Source: an uncultured Lachnospiraceae bacterium (GTDB lineage Bacteria > Bacillota > Clostridia > Lachnospirales > Lachnospiraceae). From it: a stretch of 64,000 nt of DNA. Shown piece by piece: positions 51,263 through 61,190 of the stretch. Location of the stretch: assembly GCA_910587765.1 (NCBI GenBank), contig CAJUNR010000015.1, forward strand, positions 30,009 to 94,008, in the 5' to 3' direction. The notes beneath the pieces were generated by a model, which worked only from the letters and a program-made list of their open reading frames with translations, did not search any database and was not told the origin of the DNA. Both the position numbers and the translations under genes were made by a program. Positions within the stretch are counted from its first letter, which is position 1, and each line of letters opens with the position of its first letter.

Positions 51263-53359
51263 TTAAATTCTTCTTAATATCATGGAGCAGATCGGCGGAA
51301 CCTTCAGATAAAGGATTCCTTTTTTCACATGATAGACCTCTCTGCCGAGACTGAAGCCGTTCTCCAGAGTCAGCATCAAACGCTCCATAAAAGCTTCCCG
51401 TGGTACGCCTGCTTCCCACACGGGAATATTGATCTCTTTCTCTTCCTTATCGTTGTTGATCACCACGACGATCTGATCCTGTTCGCTGAATCGCCCGTAA
51501 CTCAGGAACTGATAGTCCAGCGCCAGGAAACGGGTGGAGCCATGGGTCAGCACCGGATTCTCCCGGCGGATGCAGATCGCTTCCTTATAAAAGGAAAGCA
51601 GACTGTGGTCCTCTTCTCCCCACGGAAAAGTCCTCCGGTTATCGGGATCCGTGAAACCGCAGAGGCCCGCTTCGTCCCCATAATAGATGGTGGGCGCTCC
51701 CACCCAGGTCATCTGAATGACAACCGCCTCGCGGAACACCCCTTTGTTCACGCCCTCCGAGGCCGCATCGGAGCCAAGATCCTGCACGCGCCCCACCTTG
51801 TGGCCCGTTCTTGTCAGGAAACGGGAGTGATCATGATTGGAAAGCTCATTCATGGCCGTCTGCAGGGACGGAGCATAGAAGTTCGCCATATGATGCATCA
51901 TGGCATTCTTGAACGCTTCGGCGTTGCCGTACATGTCCTCCCGGTATTCGTCGCTGTGCTTCTCCATCCCCGTCAGAAACCAGGTTACCGGCTCCATAAA
52001 CGCATCATAATTCATCAGCGTATCCCACTGATCGCCCTGCAGCCAGGCATTGGCATTGCCGTAGTGCTCCGCCAGAATCAGCGCGTCCGGATTCGTCTCC
52101 TTGACCACCTTGCGGAATTTGCGCCAGAACTCATGGTTATATTCCTCGGAAAACCCGAGATCCGCCGCCACATCCAGCCGCCATCCGTCCACGCAGAACG
52201 GGGGCTCCAGCCATTTTCTGGCAATATACAAAATATAGTCCTCCAGCTCCTGCGACTGCTCATAGCACAGCTTGGGCAGTGTATCGTGTCCCCACCAGCC
52301 GTCGTAATATTCATTGTAAGGCCAGCCGTGCTCATAGTTAAACTTGAAGAAACTGCGGTAGGGACTGTCTTTGGAGATGTAGGCGCCTTTTTCATAGCCC
52401 TCCACCTGCTCGTACAGCCGCTCCCTGTCCAGCCATTTATTAAAGGAACCGCAGTGATTGAAGACGCCGTCCAGGATGATCTTCATCCCTCTGCGGTGCA
52501 CTTCCGCCACAAAGGCCGCGAAAAACTCATTGCTCGCTTCCAGATTCTTTTTATTTACGACCCGCTGAATATATTTGGTGGCGTGGGAATTATCATCGTC
52601 TCCCTCCGCGAGACATTCTCCGCCGTCTTCCACGATCACCCCCAGATGGGGATCAATATAGTCGTAATCCTGACTGTCATATTTGTGATTGGAGGGAGAA
52701 ACGAAGATCGGATTCAGATAAAGCACTTCCACACCCAGATCCTGCAGATAGTCAAGCTTATCCCAGATCCCCTGAATATCTCCGCCGTAAAAATCGCGGA
52801 CGTCCATCGGCTCCGGCGGACGCTTCCAGTCCGTCACCTTGCGGACGCCTTCCCCTATATAAATGTATTCCCTGTCTTCCACATCGTTGGTCGTATCTCC
52901 TTTGTAGAAGCGGTCCGTATAAATCTGATACATGATCGCGCCCTTTGCCCAGTCGGGGGTTTTAAAACCCGGCACGATACCGAATGAATTGTATTCCTGA
53001 AGGTTCTCCGATACACCCAGACTGTTGTAAAAACATCTCTGATTTCCTGTCCGGATCTCAAAAAAGTAATGAATCGGTTCTGTCAAGGGTTCCGTCGTAT
53101 ACGTATAATAATCAAATACCCCCTCCTTATACGCTTTTTTCATAGGTTCCTTATGACTTCCACAGATAAAAAACACGTAATCCACATTGTCCATCCAGGT
53201 GCGGAATTTGATCGTCACCCGATCTCCGATTTCCGGTTCAAATGGATTGCGATAGTTGGCGCTCTCATCACTGAAGAGCGCGGACCTTTTAAGTACAGGC
53301 CTCATGTTGACTGCATATTCCCGGCTGCGTTTTGCCTGTGCGATTTGTTTTAAATCCAT
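51263..53359 (-). CDS. Glycoside hydrolase family 13 alpha-glucosidase/neopullulanase-like
   Basis: 698-aa cytoplasmic GH13 enzyme (no signal peptide), hydrolysing alpha-glucans such as maltodextrins. N-terminal beta domain (about 20-130) precedes the catalytic barrel with YQIYTDRFYKGD, nucleophile D396 in GWRLDVAADL, acid/base E431 in LILAEHYGNA, and the third Asp in LSNHDHSRFL, then a C-terminal beta domain. Resembles neopullulanase/cyclomaltodextrinase. An alternative ATG three codons upstream (53368) has its ribosome site too close. Cotranscription with azlCD seems incidental to function. Confidence 0.9.
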   Translation of the reverse strand: MDLKQIAQAKRSREYAVNMRPVLKRSALFSDESANYRNPFEPEIGDRVTIKFRTWMDNVDYVFFICGSHKEPMKKAYKEGVFDYYTYTTEPLTEPIHYFFEIRTGNQRCFYNSLGVSENLQEYNSFGIVPGFKTPDWAKGAIMYQIYTDRFYKGDTTNDVEDREYIYIGEGVRKVTDWKRPPEPMDVRDFYGGDIQGIWDKLDYLQDLGVEVLYLNPIFVSPSNHKYDSQDYDYIDPHLGVIVEDGGECLAEGDDDNSHATKYIQRVVNKKNLEASNEFFAAFVAEVHRRGMKIILDGVFNHCGSFNKWLDRERLYEQVEGYEKGAYISKDSPYRSFFKFNYEHGWPYNEYYDGWWGHDTLPKLCYEQSQELEDYILYIARKWLEPPFCVDGWRLDVAADLGFSEEYNHEFWRKFRKVVKETNPDALILAEHYGNANAWLQGDQWDTLMNYDAFMEPVTWFLTGMEKHSDEYREDMYGNAEAFKNAMMHHMANFYAPSLQTAMNELSNHDHSRFLTRTGHKVGRVQDLGSDAASEGVNKGVFREAVVIQMTWVGAPTIYYGDEAGLCGFTDPDNRRTFPWGEEDHSLLSFYKEAICIRRENPVLTHGSTRFLALDYQFLSYGRFSEQDQIVVVINNDKEEKEINIPVWEAGVPREAFMERLMLTLENGFSLGREVYHVKKGILYLKVPPICSMILRRI

Positions 53360-53472
53360 GCACTCCATCCCTTCAAAAGTTTATTGTCTGATTATAATAT
53401 AACAGATAGCCGACTAACACAAGACTTTTTTCAAATAAGGACGAAAGAACAAAAATTCCCCGTATGCACAGT

Positions 53473-53506
53473 AAAAAAGACAGCGGGGGTTCATGCTGTC
53501 TTTTTT
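53473..53506. terminator. Intrinsic terminator after ftsH
   Basis: Stem AAAAAAGACAGC / GCTGTCTTTTTT (12 bp) with a 10-nt loop and T6 on both strands, about 130 bp past the ftsH stop. The 53507-53638 stretch between it and ftsH holds a small ATTATAAT-rich palindrome and no gene. Confidence 0.8.
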
Positions 53507-53638
53507 AGGAGAAGGTATTTTTGTTTCTTATGGGGTGTAGCAAAAACAATATAATGTATTGGGGGTTTTTACGGGTATTATAATACCACATTCCCCCGGA
53601 GAAGTGTGCACAAACTTCACAAAAAACACCGTTGCTTT

Positions 53639-55453
<1,815 letters not shown>

Positions 55454-55470
55454 AATATCTTATCCTCCTG

Positions 55471-55998
55471 TTAATCAAATTCCACCACGCCGATATACGG
55501 CAGGTTCCGGTAAAGCTGATCATAATCCAGCCCGTAACCGACCACAAATTTATCCTCAATCTGAAAACCGGTATAATCCACTTCCACTTCCGTCACGCGC
55601 CTTTCCGGCTTGTCCAGCAGCGTACAGATTTTAAGACTTGCCGGTCTCCTCTGACTGAGAAGGTCTTTCAAATGACTCAGCGTTCTTCCCGAATCAATAA
55701 TATCTTCGATCAGGATCACATCCCTGTCGGTGATAGCCATATCCAGATCCTTCGACAGCTTCACCACCCCGCTGGACTTGGTCGCCGCGCCGTAGCTGGA
55801 GCACTGCATAAAATCCATGACGACCGGTACAGTTATTCTTTTTGCCAGTTCACAGGTAAAATATACACTTCCTTTCAAAATACAGATCAGGCAGACCGTC
55901 TTCCCCGCATAATCCCGGCTGATCTCTTCTCCCAGTTCTCTGATCCTTGCATCCAGCACCTCTTCACCGATCAGGAGATCAATATGATGTTTCTCCAT
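55471..55998 (-). CDS. hpt: Hypoxanthine phosphoribosyltransferase
   Basis: 175-aa purine salvage enzyme. PRPP loop VILIEDIIDSGRTL, hood residue regions KGSVYF and FVVGYGLDYDQLYRNLPYIGV. The ATG at 55998 is preferred over 56013, as GGAGG lies eight bases before it. It overlaps the tilS end by 20 bp, so the two are coupled. Confidence 0.95.
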   Translation of the reverse strand: MEKHHIDLLIGEEVLDARIRELGEEISRDYAGKTVCLICILKGSVYFTCELAKRITVPVVMDFMQCSSYGAATKSSGVVKLSKDLDMAITDRDVILIEDIIDSGRTLSHLKDLLSQRRPASLKICTLLDKPERRVTEVEVDYTGFQIEDKFVVGYGLDYDQLYRNLPYIGVVEFD

Positions 55999-57376
55999 CC
56001 TTCGTTCCTCCATTTTCTTTCATCTGTACTTTCAATATGCGCTTCGTCTCTTCCGTCACTTTGCAGCCTTCGCTGATCCGCATACCCACTACCCAGATCA
56101 CATGGCTCCCGTCCGCGAGAAGAATGCATCCGTCCCTCTCTTCCCTTGGAACTTTACAGTCGATCAGATAATCCTTCAGTTTCTTATGGCCGCCTCCGGA
56201 AAGCTCCAGATAATCCCCGGGCCTTCTGGTACGCAGAACCACATTGTTCTTAATTCTATCATAATCAAACCACTTCGTATAGCGATTTACAGGAATTTCC
56301 CCAATTTTCTCACATTTTTCCACGGTCAGGCGAAAATCACAGCCCCTGTAATGATATTCGCCTCCCGGCGCGCAGCAGACCGCATCCTCCGTTCTTTTCC
56401 CACCGTAGCCTTTCTTCAGAAGAAGCTCCCCATAGCCGAGCACCGCGAAACAACCGCCCGGAAGCGCCACCCGGCTCCCTCTTCTGCCTCCGGCCAGCGT
56501 CCGCACCTGTTCCTCGTGCACGGACTCCGGACTGCGGACCTCCCCGAAGAGACACTCCATGCACCGAAAGACCACCTGCTTTTTCATCACCGTATGCATC
56601 CGCTCATATTCCGCAAGAGAGACGGAAAAACCGTCCTCCCGCCTGCGGACGCTTCGTTTCAGTTCCTTCTGGAGCTCCGCCTCCAGAAATTCTTCCAGCT
56701 CCAGAAGCTTCTCTGCCGTATCCGCCATGCGGACCGCGCTTCCCGGCCGGATCTCCTCCATCGGCGCCAGTACCTGGCTCCGTATCCGGTTCCTCGTATA
56801 TTCCGTTTTCTGATTCGTCGAATCCTCCACCCAGCCGATTCCCCGTTCCAGAAGCCACGACTGAATCTCCTCTCTTGTCACGCAGAGCAGCGGTCGTATA
56901 TACGGCGCCCGCACCGGCGCCATACCGCGCAGTCCCCGAAGGCCGCTCCCTCTCATCAGATGAAAGAGCATGGTCTCCGCCTGATCGTTCCGATGATGCG
57001 CCAGAGCCACCCGGTCAACGCCCTCTTCCGCCAGTTCTCTCTCGAAAGCTCCGTACCGCACCAGACGCCCGGCTTCCTCCAGCCCGATCTTCTCCCTCTT
57101 CGCCGTCCCGGGGACGTCCGCAGACACCACCCGCAGAGGGATGCCGCGCTCCCTGCAGAAATTCTCGCAGAATGTCTGGTCTCTTCCCGACTCTTCTCCG
57201 CGTATTCCGTGATTTACATGCAGCGCCCGGACCGTAATCCCCTGCTCCTTTCCATACTCCCACAAAAGCTGCAGGAGGGCCGTGGAATCCGCTCCTCCGG
57301 AAAACCCCGCCAGGACGCACATCCCGGGCCGGAGCATCTCTTTTTGTTTCATATAATCATAGATTTTCTTTCGCAT
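55979..57376 (-). CDS. tilS: tRNA(Ile)-lysidine synthetase
   Basis: 465-aa ATP-dependent enzyme adding lysine to C34 of tRNA-Ile2 so that it reads AUA. PP-loop FSGGADST, then HVNHGIRG and DST-related ALAHHRNDQAETMLFHLMRGSGLRGLRGM, and the C-terminal TilS domain (about 380-455, ELSGGGHKKLKDYLIDCKVP). The start at 57376 has AGGAG ten bases upstream; the 176 residues upstream in the same frame are antisense-type shadow of spoIIE. Confidence 0.95.
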   Translation of the reverse strand: MRKKIYDYMKQKEMLRPGMCVLAGFSGGADSTALLQLLWEYGKEQGITVRALHVNHGIRGEESGRDQTFCENFCRERGIPLRVVSADVPGTAKREKIGLEEAGRLVRYGAFERELAEEGVDRVALAHHRNDQAETMLFHLMRGSGLRGLRGMAPVRAPYIRPLLCVTREEIQSWLLERGIGWVEDSTNQKTEYTRNRIRSQVLAPMEEIRPGSAVRMADTAEKLLELEEFLEAELQKELKRSVRRREDGFSVSLAEYERMHTVMKKQVVFRCMECLFGEVRSPESVHEEQVRTLAGGRRGSRVALPGGCFAVLGYGELLLKKGYGGKRTEDAVCCAPGGEYHYRGCDFRLTVEKCEKIGEIPVNRYTKWFDYDRIKNNVVLRTRRPGDYLELSGGGHKKLKDYLIDCKVPREERDGCILLADGSHVIWVVGMRISEGCKVTEETKRILKVQMKENGGTKDGETSY

Positions 57377-57396
57377 GTCTTTCCGGCTCCTGTTCT

Positions 57397-58806
57397 CTAC
57401 CGTTTCCAGATCCCGGCAACCAGGATCGTCATATCGTCCGCCGCTTCCCCGCAGGCCTTCACCTGCTCCATCAGCCGTTCCGCCATTTCCGCCGGCGTTC
57501 CCTGCGGCAGATTCCGGATCAGGTGTTTCATCGTCTCTTCCTCCTGCCCGTCCGGAAGCGCGCCGATTACCCCGTCCGTCATTAGAAAGAGAAAATTTCC
57601 GTCGTACATCCGCACACGGAAAGGCTCGAGCGCCGGCTGGCTGGTGACGCCCGCCGGCAGTCCGGCCCCATGGATACACTCCACGCTGTTCTCTTTCTTG
57701 AGGAAGCTCACGCTCGCCCCCACCTTCAAAAATTCGCATACGCCGGTATACAGATCGATGGAAGCGATATCGACCGTTGAAAAAACCGGCTCCTGCGGCT
57801 GCAGTACGATGGACGAGTTGATCATCCGCACCGCGGTTTCTTTCGTGAATCCCGCTTCCAGAAACTGCTCCAGAAGATCCAGAACCAGCTCGCTCTGCGT
57901 ACACGCCTGAATGCCGGAGCCCATCCCGTCCGATACGCCCGCGTAAAACTGCCCCTCCGGAAGCCAGAAGACCGCAAAATTGTCCCCGGACACCGCCTCC
58001 TTCTGCCGGGTTTCCTTCCGCACCCCGTACAGTACATTATACGCTACCCCTTCCACAAATAACACCGTGACCCGTTCCTGACTGACAAAGGAACGGCTGT
58101 CTCTGGCCGGCATCATCTCGCAGTCCGTCAGCTCGGACAACGCCTGCGCGATCTTTTTCACCGGCACGCAGATTTTCCTTCTGGTATTCATCGTCACATA
58201 GATCTGGCGTTTCCTGCCCTGCGGATTATAAAAGAAAACCTTATGTACCTGAACGCGCAGCAAACGCAGGCGCCTGCGGATCTCCTGCTCCAGATCCGCG
58301 TCCTCCCTGGTGCTGTAGATACGCTCCATCGTCCCCGCCAGAATCTGGCTCATCTCCCGGAGCTGCCCCGCAGCCGCCATCCGGCTCTCCGCCAGACGGT
58401 TCTGCATGATCCTCTCCCCGCGGCTGCCGGCCTCCGCCGCCATCTGAGGCACCATACAGAAGCTTCTGGAAAGCTGCGCGAAGCTTTCCTGATAATCTTC
58501 GATCCACTGCCTGACCGGATGGACGATCTCCGTATCGGAAAGCTCTCTCCGCTCCGTAAAGACCCATTCGCGCACATACCCCGCCAGAACGACCGCCGAG
58601 AAAAAAGCCAGTCCTTTCATAACGCTGACCGCCATCCTCCACCGGGGTTCCCCGAACATATATTCCACCGTCAGTTCCATCGCCGCAAGGCATGTCCCGG
58701 CTCCCAGGCCGAGCAGCCACTTGTCTCTTCCGTCCTCCCGCCTGCCGAACAGCATCAGCAGACACCCGCCAAAGACCATTGACAGGAGATACTTTGTCCA
58801 CTCCAT
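57397..58806 (-). CDS. spoIIE: Stage II sporulation protein E (PP2C phosphatase), shortened membrane domain
   Basis: 469-aa SpoIIE-like PP2C-type phosphatase that in sporulation dephosphorylates SpoIIAA to activate sigma F in the forespore. Three N-terminal TM helices (about 5-22, 30-50, 57-80), a helical coiled-coil linker (about 85-200) and the PP2C domain (about 250-465) with VSDGMGSG and LMTDGVIGAL metal-binding motifs. B. subtilis SpoIIE has ten TMs and 827 aa, so the membrane part is much reduced. Start at 58806 has GAGGAGG nine bases upstream. Neighbours tilS and divIC, and a Spo0A-type promoter, support the assignment. Confidence 0.88.
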   Translation of the reverse strand: MEWTKYLLSMVFGGCLLMLFGRREDGRDKWLLGLGAGTCLAAMELTVEYMFGEPRWRMAVSVMKGLAFFSAVVLAGYVREWVFTERRELSDTEIVHPVRQWIEDYQESFAQLSRSFCMVPQMAAEAGSRGERIMQNRLAESRMAAAGQLREMSQILAGTMERIYSTREDADLEQEIRRRLRLLRVQVHKVFFYNPQGRKRQIYVTMNTRRKICVPVKKIAQALSELTDCEMMPARDSRSFVSQERVTVLFVEGVAYNVLYGVRKETRQKEAVSGDNFAVFWLPEGQFYAGVSDGMGSGIQACTQSELVLDLLEQFLEAGFTKETAVRMINSSIVLQPQEPVFSTVDIASIDLYTGVCEFLKVGASVSFLKKENSVECIHGAGLPAGVTSQPALEPFRVRMYDGNFLFLMTDGVIGALPDGQEEETMKHLIRNLPQGTPAEMAERLMEQVKACGEAADDMTILVAGIWKR

Positions 58807-58865
58807 CGCATCATTCCTCCTCTTATAATTCCGCATCGGTATCCGCGGACTGATTTTGTATGGGA

Positions 58866-58931
58866 ATTATAGACAGAGGTCTCTGCAATCTTTGTCATTT
58901 GGAATCGGCTCGAAAAAAAATTTTTTCGACA
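58866..58931 (-). promoter_or_regulatory. Spo0A-activated spoIIE promoter with 21-bp spacer
   Basis: Minus strand: perfect 0A box TGTCGAA (58925-58931), a half-matching opposite-strand 0A box (58908-58914), -35 ATGACA (58893-58898) and -10 TATAAT (58866-58871), separated by 21 bp. The unusual 21-bp spacer with upstream 0A boxes is the hallmark of sigma-A promoters that need Spo0A~P, as in spoIIE and spoIIG of Bacillus. The predicted transcript starts about 50 bp before the ATG. Confidence 0.75.
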
Positions 58932-58937
58932 CGTAAA

Positions 58938-58961
58938 AGGATGAGCTTCACAGCCCATCCT
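58938..58961 (-). terminator. Intrinsic terminator after divIC
   Basis: Minus-strand stem AGGATGGGCT / AGCTCATCCT with a 4-nt loop and TTTTA, right after the divIC stop. It separates the divIC-yabPQ transcript from spoIIE; the spoIIE 0A box lies just beyond. Confidence 0.7.
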
Positions 58962-58965
58962 CATC

Positions 58966-59280
58966 TCATTCATTTTTCCGTTTAAAAAGGATCTCATCCG
59001 GATAGACAAGCCCCAGCTTCTCTTTGGCCACATCTTCCACGTACTTCTTGGTCTTCGTATAGGCCTCCAACTCCTCGATCTCCTCCGCACGTTTTATCTC
59101 TTCATCAATCGCCGCCTGAAGCGCTTCTTCTCTTGTCTGGTATGCGTAGTTCTTCTGTTTCAACTGAAGACCGCCGATTGTGCCCGCACCAAAGACAGCC
59201 AGAACGATCAGAATGATCCCCCAGGCTCCCAGATGCGCTCTTCTTCGACTGGCCCTCTGCCATTTCGTACGTGCTGCCAT
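58966..59280 (-). CDS. divIC: Septum formation initiator, DivIC/FtsL family
   Basis: 104-aa bitopic cell-division protein. Arg-rich cytoplasmic N-terminus (about 1-18), one TM (about 20-42, WGIILIVLAVFGAGTIGGL), then an extracytoplasmic coiled coil (about 50-85, TREEALQAAIDEEIKRAEEIEELE). Ends with AKEKLGLVYPDEILF, typical of DivIC. The ATG at 59280 has GAGG eight bases upstream. Confidence 0.9.
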   Translation of the reverse strand: MAARTKWQRASRRRAHLGAWGIILIVLAVFGAGTIGGLQLKQKNYAYQTREEALQAAIDEEIKRAEEIEELEAYTKTKKYVEDVAKEKLGLVYPDEILFKRKNE

Positions 59281-59291
59281 AACCTTCACCT

Positions 59292-59735
59292 CTAAGAGAA
59301 TAAGATTATTATAAACTCTTTCAGCCTTTTTTTCAATTTCTTTTTATAGAATCTCACTGCCATTCTGAGAACTTGTACCACTTTCCTCCACAGAAGGCGC
59401 AGCGGCCTGAGGAAGAATCCAAGGCAGACATTCAGAACTCCGGCGATATGTTCGACCATCCAGCCGCTGACCGTCCGGTGATACAGAAGCATACCCGCAG
59501 CCACCGCAACGAGCGCGTAGCCGCGTACCGCGCCGTCGTTCTCCCTGTACAGAAGTTGAAAGACCAGAAGAGCCGTTCCGGCCCAGTAGAGCACATCTTC
59601 CAGTGCAACCGCCAGAACGCCGTGGGGCACGACTCTGCGAAAGATCCGCAGCAGGTCGTAGAGGATCAGAATCAGTACTCCCCTCAGCACTGCAAGTCCA
59701 AAAAACTGCAGTTCTTTTATGATTCCCGGACTCAT
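59292..59735 (-). CDS. yabQ: Spore cortex biosynthesis protein YabQ
   Basis: 147-aa membrane protein of the sporulation cortex pathway. About four hydrophobic segments; conserved GLAVLRGVLILILYDLLRIFRR and LEDVLYWAG. Located between yabP and divIC as in Bacillus. Confidence 0.88.
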   Translation of the reverse strand: MSPGIIKELQFFGLAVLRGVLILILYDLLRIFRRVVPHGVLAVALEDVLYWAGTALLVFQLLYRENDGAVRGYALVAVAAGMLLYHRTVSGWMVEHIAGVLNVCLGFFLRPLRLLWRKVVQVLRMAVRFYKKKLKKRLKEFIIILFS

Positions 59736-59739
59736 ACGA

Positions 59740-60045
59740 TTATCGGAACAGCCGGTTCAGCAGAGACTCTCCGCCTTTTTTAAAATCTGAGACGTCCGAA
59801 TACTGGATGCTGTCGATCCTGCCTTCCAGCTCGATCTCTCCCTTCTCCAGCGTCAGACGATTCACATGCAGATCCGCCCCTTTGATCTGCATCATCCCCA
59901 GCTCCGTTTCCAGAAGAACTTCCGATATATCAAAAGAGATGACATCCGACACGCCGGTGATGCTTCCCGTCCGCCGGTTCATCATGTTGACCTTATGCGC
60001 TCCTCTGCCCTGAGGATGCTCTTCGGTGGTTCCCATCTTCACCAT
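59740..60045 (-). CDS. yabP: Sporulation protein YabP
   Basis: 101-aa soluble protein needed for spore cortex formation. Typical sequence GVSDVISFDISEVLLETELGMMQIKG and LHVNRLTLEKGEIELEGRIDSIQY. AGGAGG lies nine bases before the start. Separated from yabQ by 4 bp, so the two are coexpressed, probably under sigma E. Confidence 0.92.
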   Translation of the reverse strand: MVKMGTTEEHPQGRGAHKVNMMNRRTGSITGVSDVISFDISEVLLETELGMMQIKGADLHVNRLTLEKGEIELEGRIDSIQYSDVSDFKKGGESLLNRLFR

Positions 60046-60108
60046 AGAAAAAGACCTCCTGATATATTCTCTTACAATATATTAGAAAGCCTTCTCAATT
60101 ATTCCATA

Positions 60109-60348
60109 TTATAAATATCTGTAAAGCTCTTTCGCTTCTTCTTTCCTGACGGTATCCTGTACGCTCATCACTTCTGCTCTCACCGTCCGTGTTCCAAACT
60201 GAATCTCAATCACATCCCCTTCCTTCACATTCAGGGACGCCTTCGCCGCCTTTCCGTTCACCAGCACTCTGCCGGCATCGCAGGCCTCATTCGCCACAGT
60301 ACGCCTCTTGATCAGGCGGGAAACTTTCAAAAATTTGTCCAGTCTCAT
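60109..60348 (-). CDS. rqcP: S4-domain RNA-binding protein RqcP (Hsp15/YabO family)
   Basis: 79-aa S4 domain protein. In B. subtilis RqcP (YabO) helps RqcH add alanine tails on stalled 50S subunits. S4 motif MRLDKFLKVSRLIKRRTVANEACDAGRVLVNG. The ATG follows the hup stop by 7 bp with a poor ribosome site, so coupling is likely. Confidence 0.92.
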   Translation of the reverse strand: MRLDKFLKVSRLIKRRTVANEACDAGRVLVNGKAAKASLNVKEGDVIEIQFGTRTVRAEVMSVQDTVRKEEAKELYRYL

Positions 60349-60355
60349 TCGTATC

Positions 60356-60628
60356 TTAATTCAGAGCGTCCTTCAAAGCTTTGCCTGCCTTAAACTTGGG
60401 TGCTTTGGAGGCTGCGATCGGCATGGGTTCGCCGGTGTGCGGATTGCGACCTTCTCTCGCCGCTCTCTCGATCACCTCAAAAGTACCAAAGCCGACAACC
60501 TGAACTTTCTCACCTTTCTTTAATTCTTCTGTAATTACATCAACAAAAGCTTTTACCGCTTTTTCTGCATCTTTTCTCGTAATATCCGCATTTTCCGCAA
60601 CTGCTGCCACTAACTCGGCTTTGTTCAT
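60356..60628 (-). CDS. hup: HU family DNA-binding protein
   Basis: 90-aa nucleoid protein. The motif region GFGTFEVIERAAREGRNPHTGE with the conserved arm residues is present; about residues 1-40 form the helical dimer body (NKAELVAAVAENADITRKDAEKAV). Start at 60628 follows AGGAGGAGATAACT; a longer in-frame extension to 60715 covers the promoter. Confidence 0.96.
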   Translation of the reverse strand: MNKAELVAAVAENADITRKDAEKAVKAFVDVITEELKKGEKVQVVGFGTFEVIERAAREGRNPHTGEPMPIAASKAPKFKAGKALKDALN

Positions 60629-60687
60629 AGTTATCTCCTCCTGACACTTTCTACATTGATAAATAATTGATACACATGCATCATTAG

Positions 60688-60716
60688 TTATAACGTTTTT
60701 CCGGATATTTGTCAAG
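60688..60716 (-). promoter_or_regulatory. hup promoter (TTGACA-N17-TATAAC)
   Basis: Minus-strand TTGACA (60711-60716) and TATAAC (60688-60693), 17-bp spacer, directly downstream of the mazG stop, about 60 bp before the hup ATG. Confidence 0.75.
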
Positions 60717-60724
60717 CGGAATCC

Positions 60725-61126
60725 TTATATTTCCCCGGCCCTGCGGCGCCTTTTCGTCTCTTTTTCTGCTTTTTTTATCTCTTCCCAGCGCTTTTTATTC
60801 TCTTCCGGAGAACCGTATTCTTCCTCGCCGAAAACGTGCGGGTGGCGCCGCACCATCTTCTCCGCCAGCGTGTTCACCACATCCTCCATGGTGAACCTGC
60901 CCTCTTCCTTCGCAATCTGCGCGTGCAGAAGCACCTGCAGAAGCACGTCTCCCAGCTCCTCGCAGAGATTCTCGTCGTCCTTCTGCCCGATTGCCTCGAT
61001 CACTTCCTCGCACTCGTCCCGCAGACAGGGAATCATGCTCTCATGCGTCTGCGCCCTGTCCCAGGGACAGCCGTGATCGCTGCGCAGCTCCCCGATGATA
61101 TCCAGCAGCTCCGGATACGTATACAT
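60725..61126 (-). CDS. mazG: MazG-type nucleoside triphosphate pyrophosphohydrolase
   Basis: 133-aa NTP pyrophosphohydrolase, a single MazG domain. Conserved CPWDRAQTHESM, EECEEVIEAI (here DECEEVIEAI), EELGDVLLQVLLHAQIA and RRHPHVFGE segments. It lacks the methyltransferase part of Bacillus YabN, and the basic C-terminus (EKETKRRRRAGEI) is short. AAGGAGG precedes the ATG. Upstream in the same direction lies pgcA. Confidence 0.92.
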   Translation of the reverse strand: MYTYPELLDIIGELRSDHGCPWDRAQTHESMIPCLRDECEEVIEAIGQKDDENLCEELGDVLLQVLLHAQIAKEEGRFTMEDVVNTLAEKMVRRHPHVFGEEEYGSPEENKKRWEEIKKAEKETKRRRRAGEI

Positions 61127-61149
61127 TATTTTTTCCTCCTTACCGCAAA

Positions 61150-61172
61150 GGACGCGGCTTCACGCCGCGTCC
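61150..61172 (-). terminator. Hairpin after pgcA
   Basis: 9-bp stem GGACGCGGC / GCCGCGTCC with a 5-nt loop, about 19 bp past the pgcA stop; only TTT follows, so termination may be partial and allow readthrough into mazG. Confidence 0.45.
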
Positions 61173-61190
61173 CTTCTGTAACCATCTGTA

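Noticed and set aside
57377..57904. N-terminal extension of tilS by about 176 residues
   Set aside because: Gly/Arg-rich low-quality sequence that overlaps spoIIE in another frame; the ATG at 57376 has its own ribosome site.
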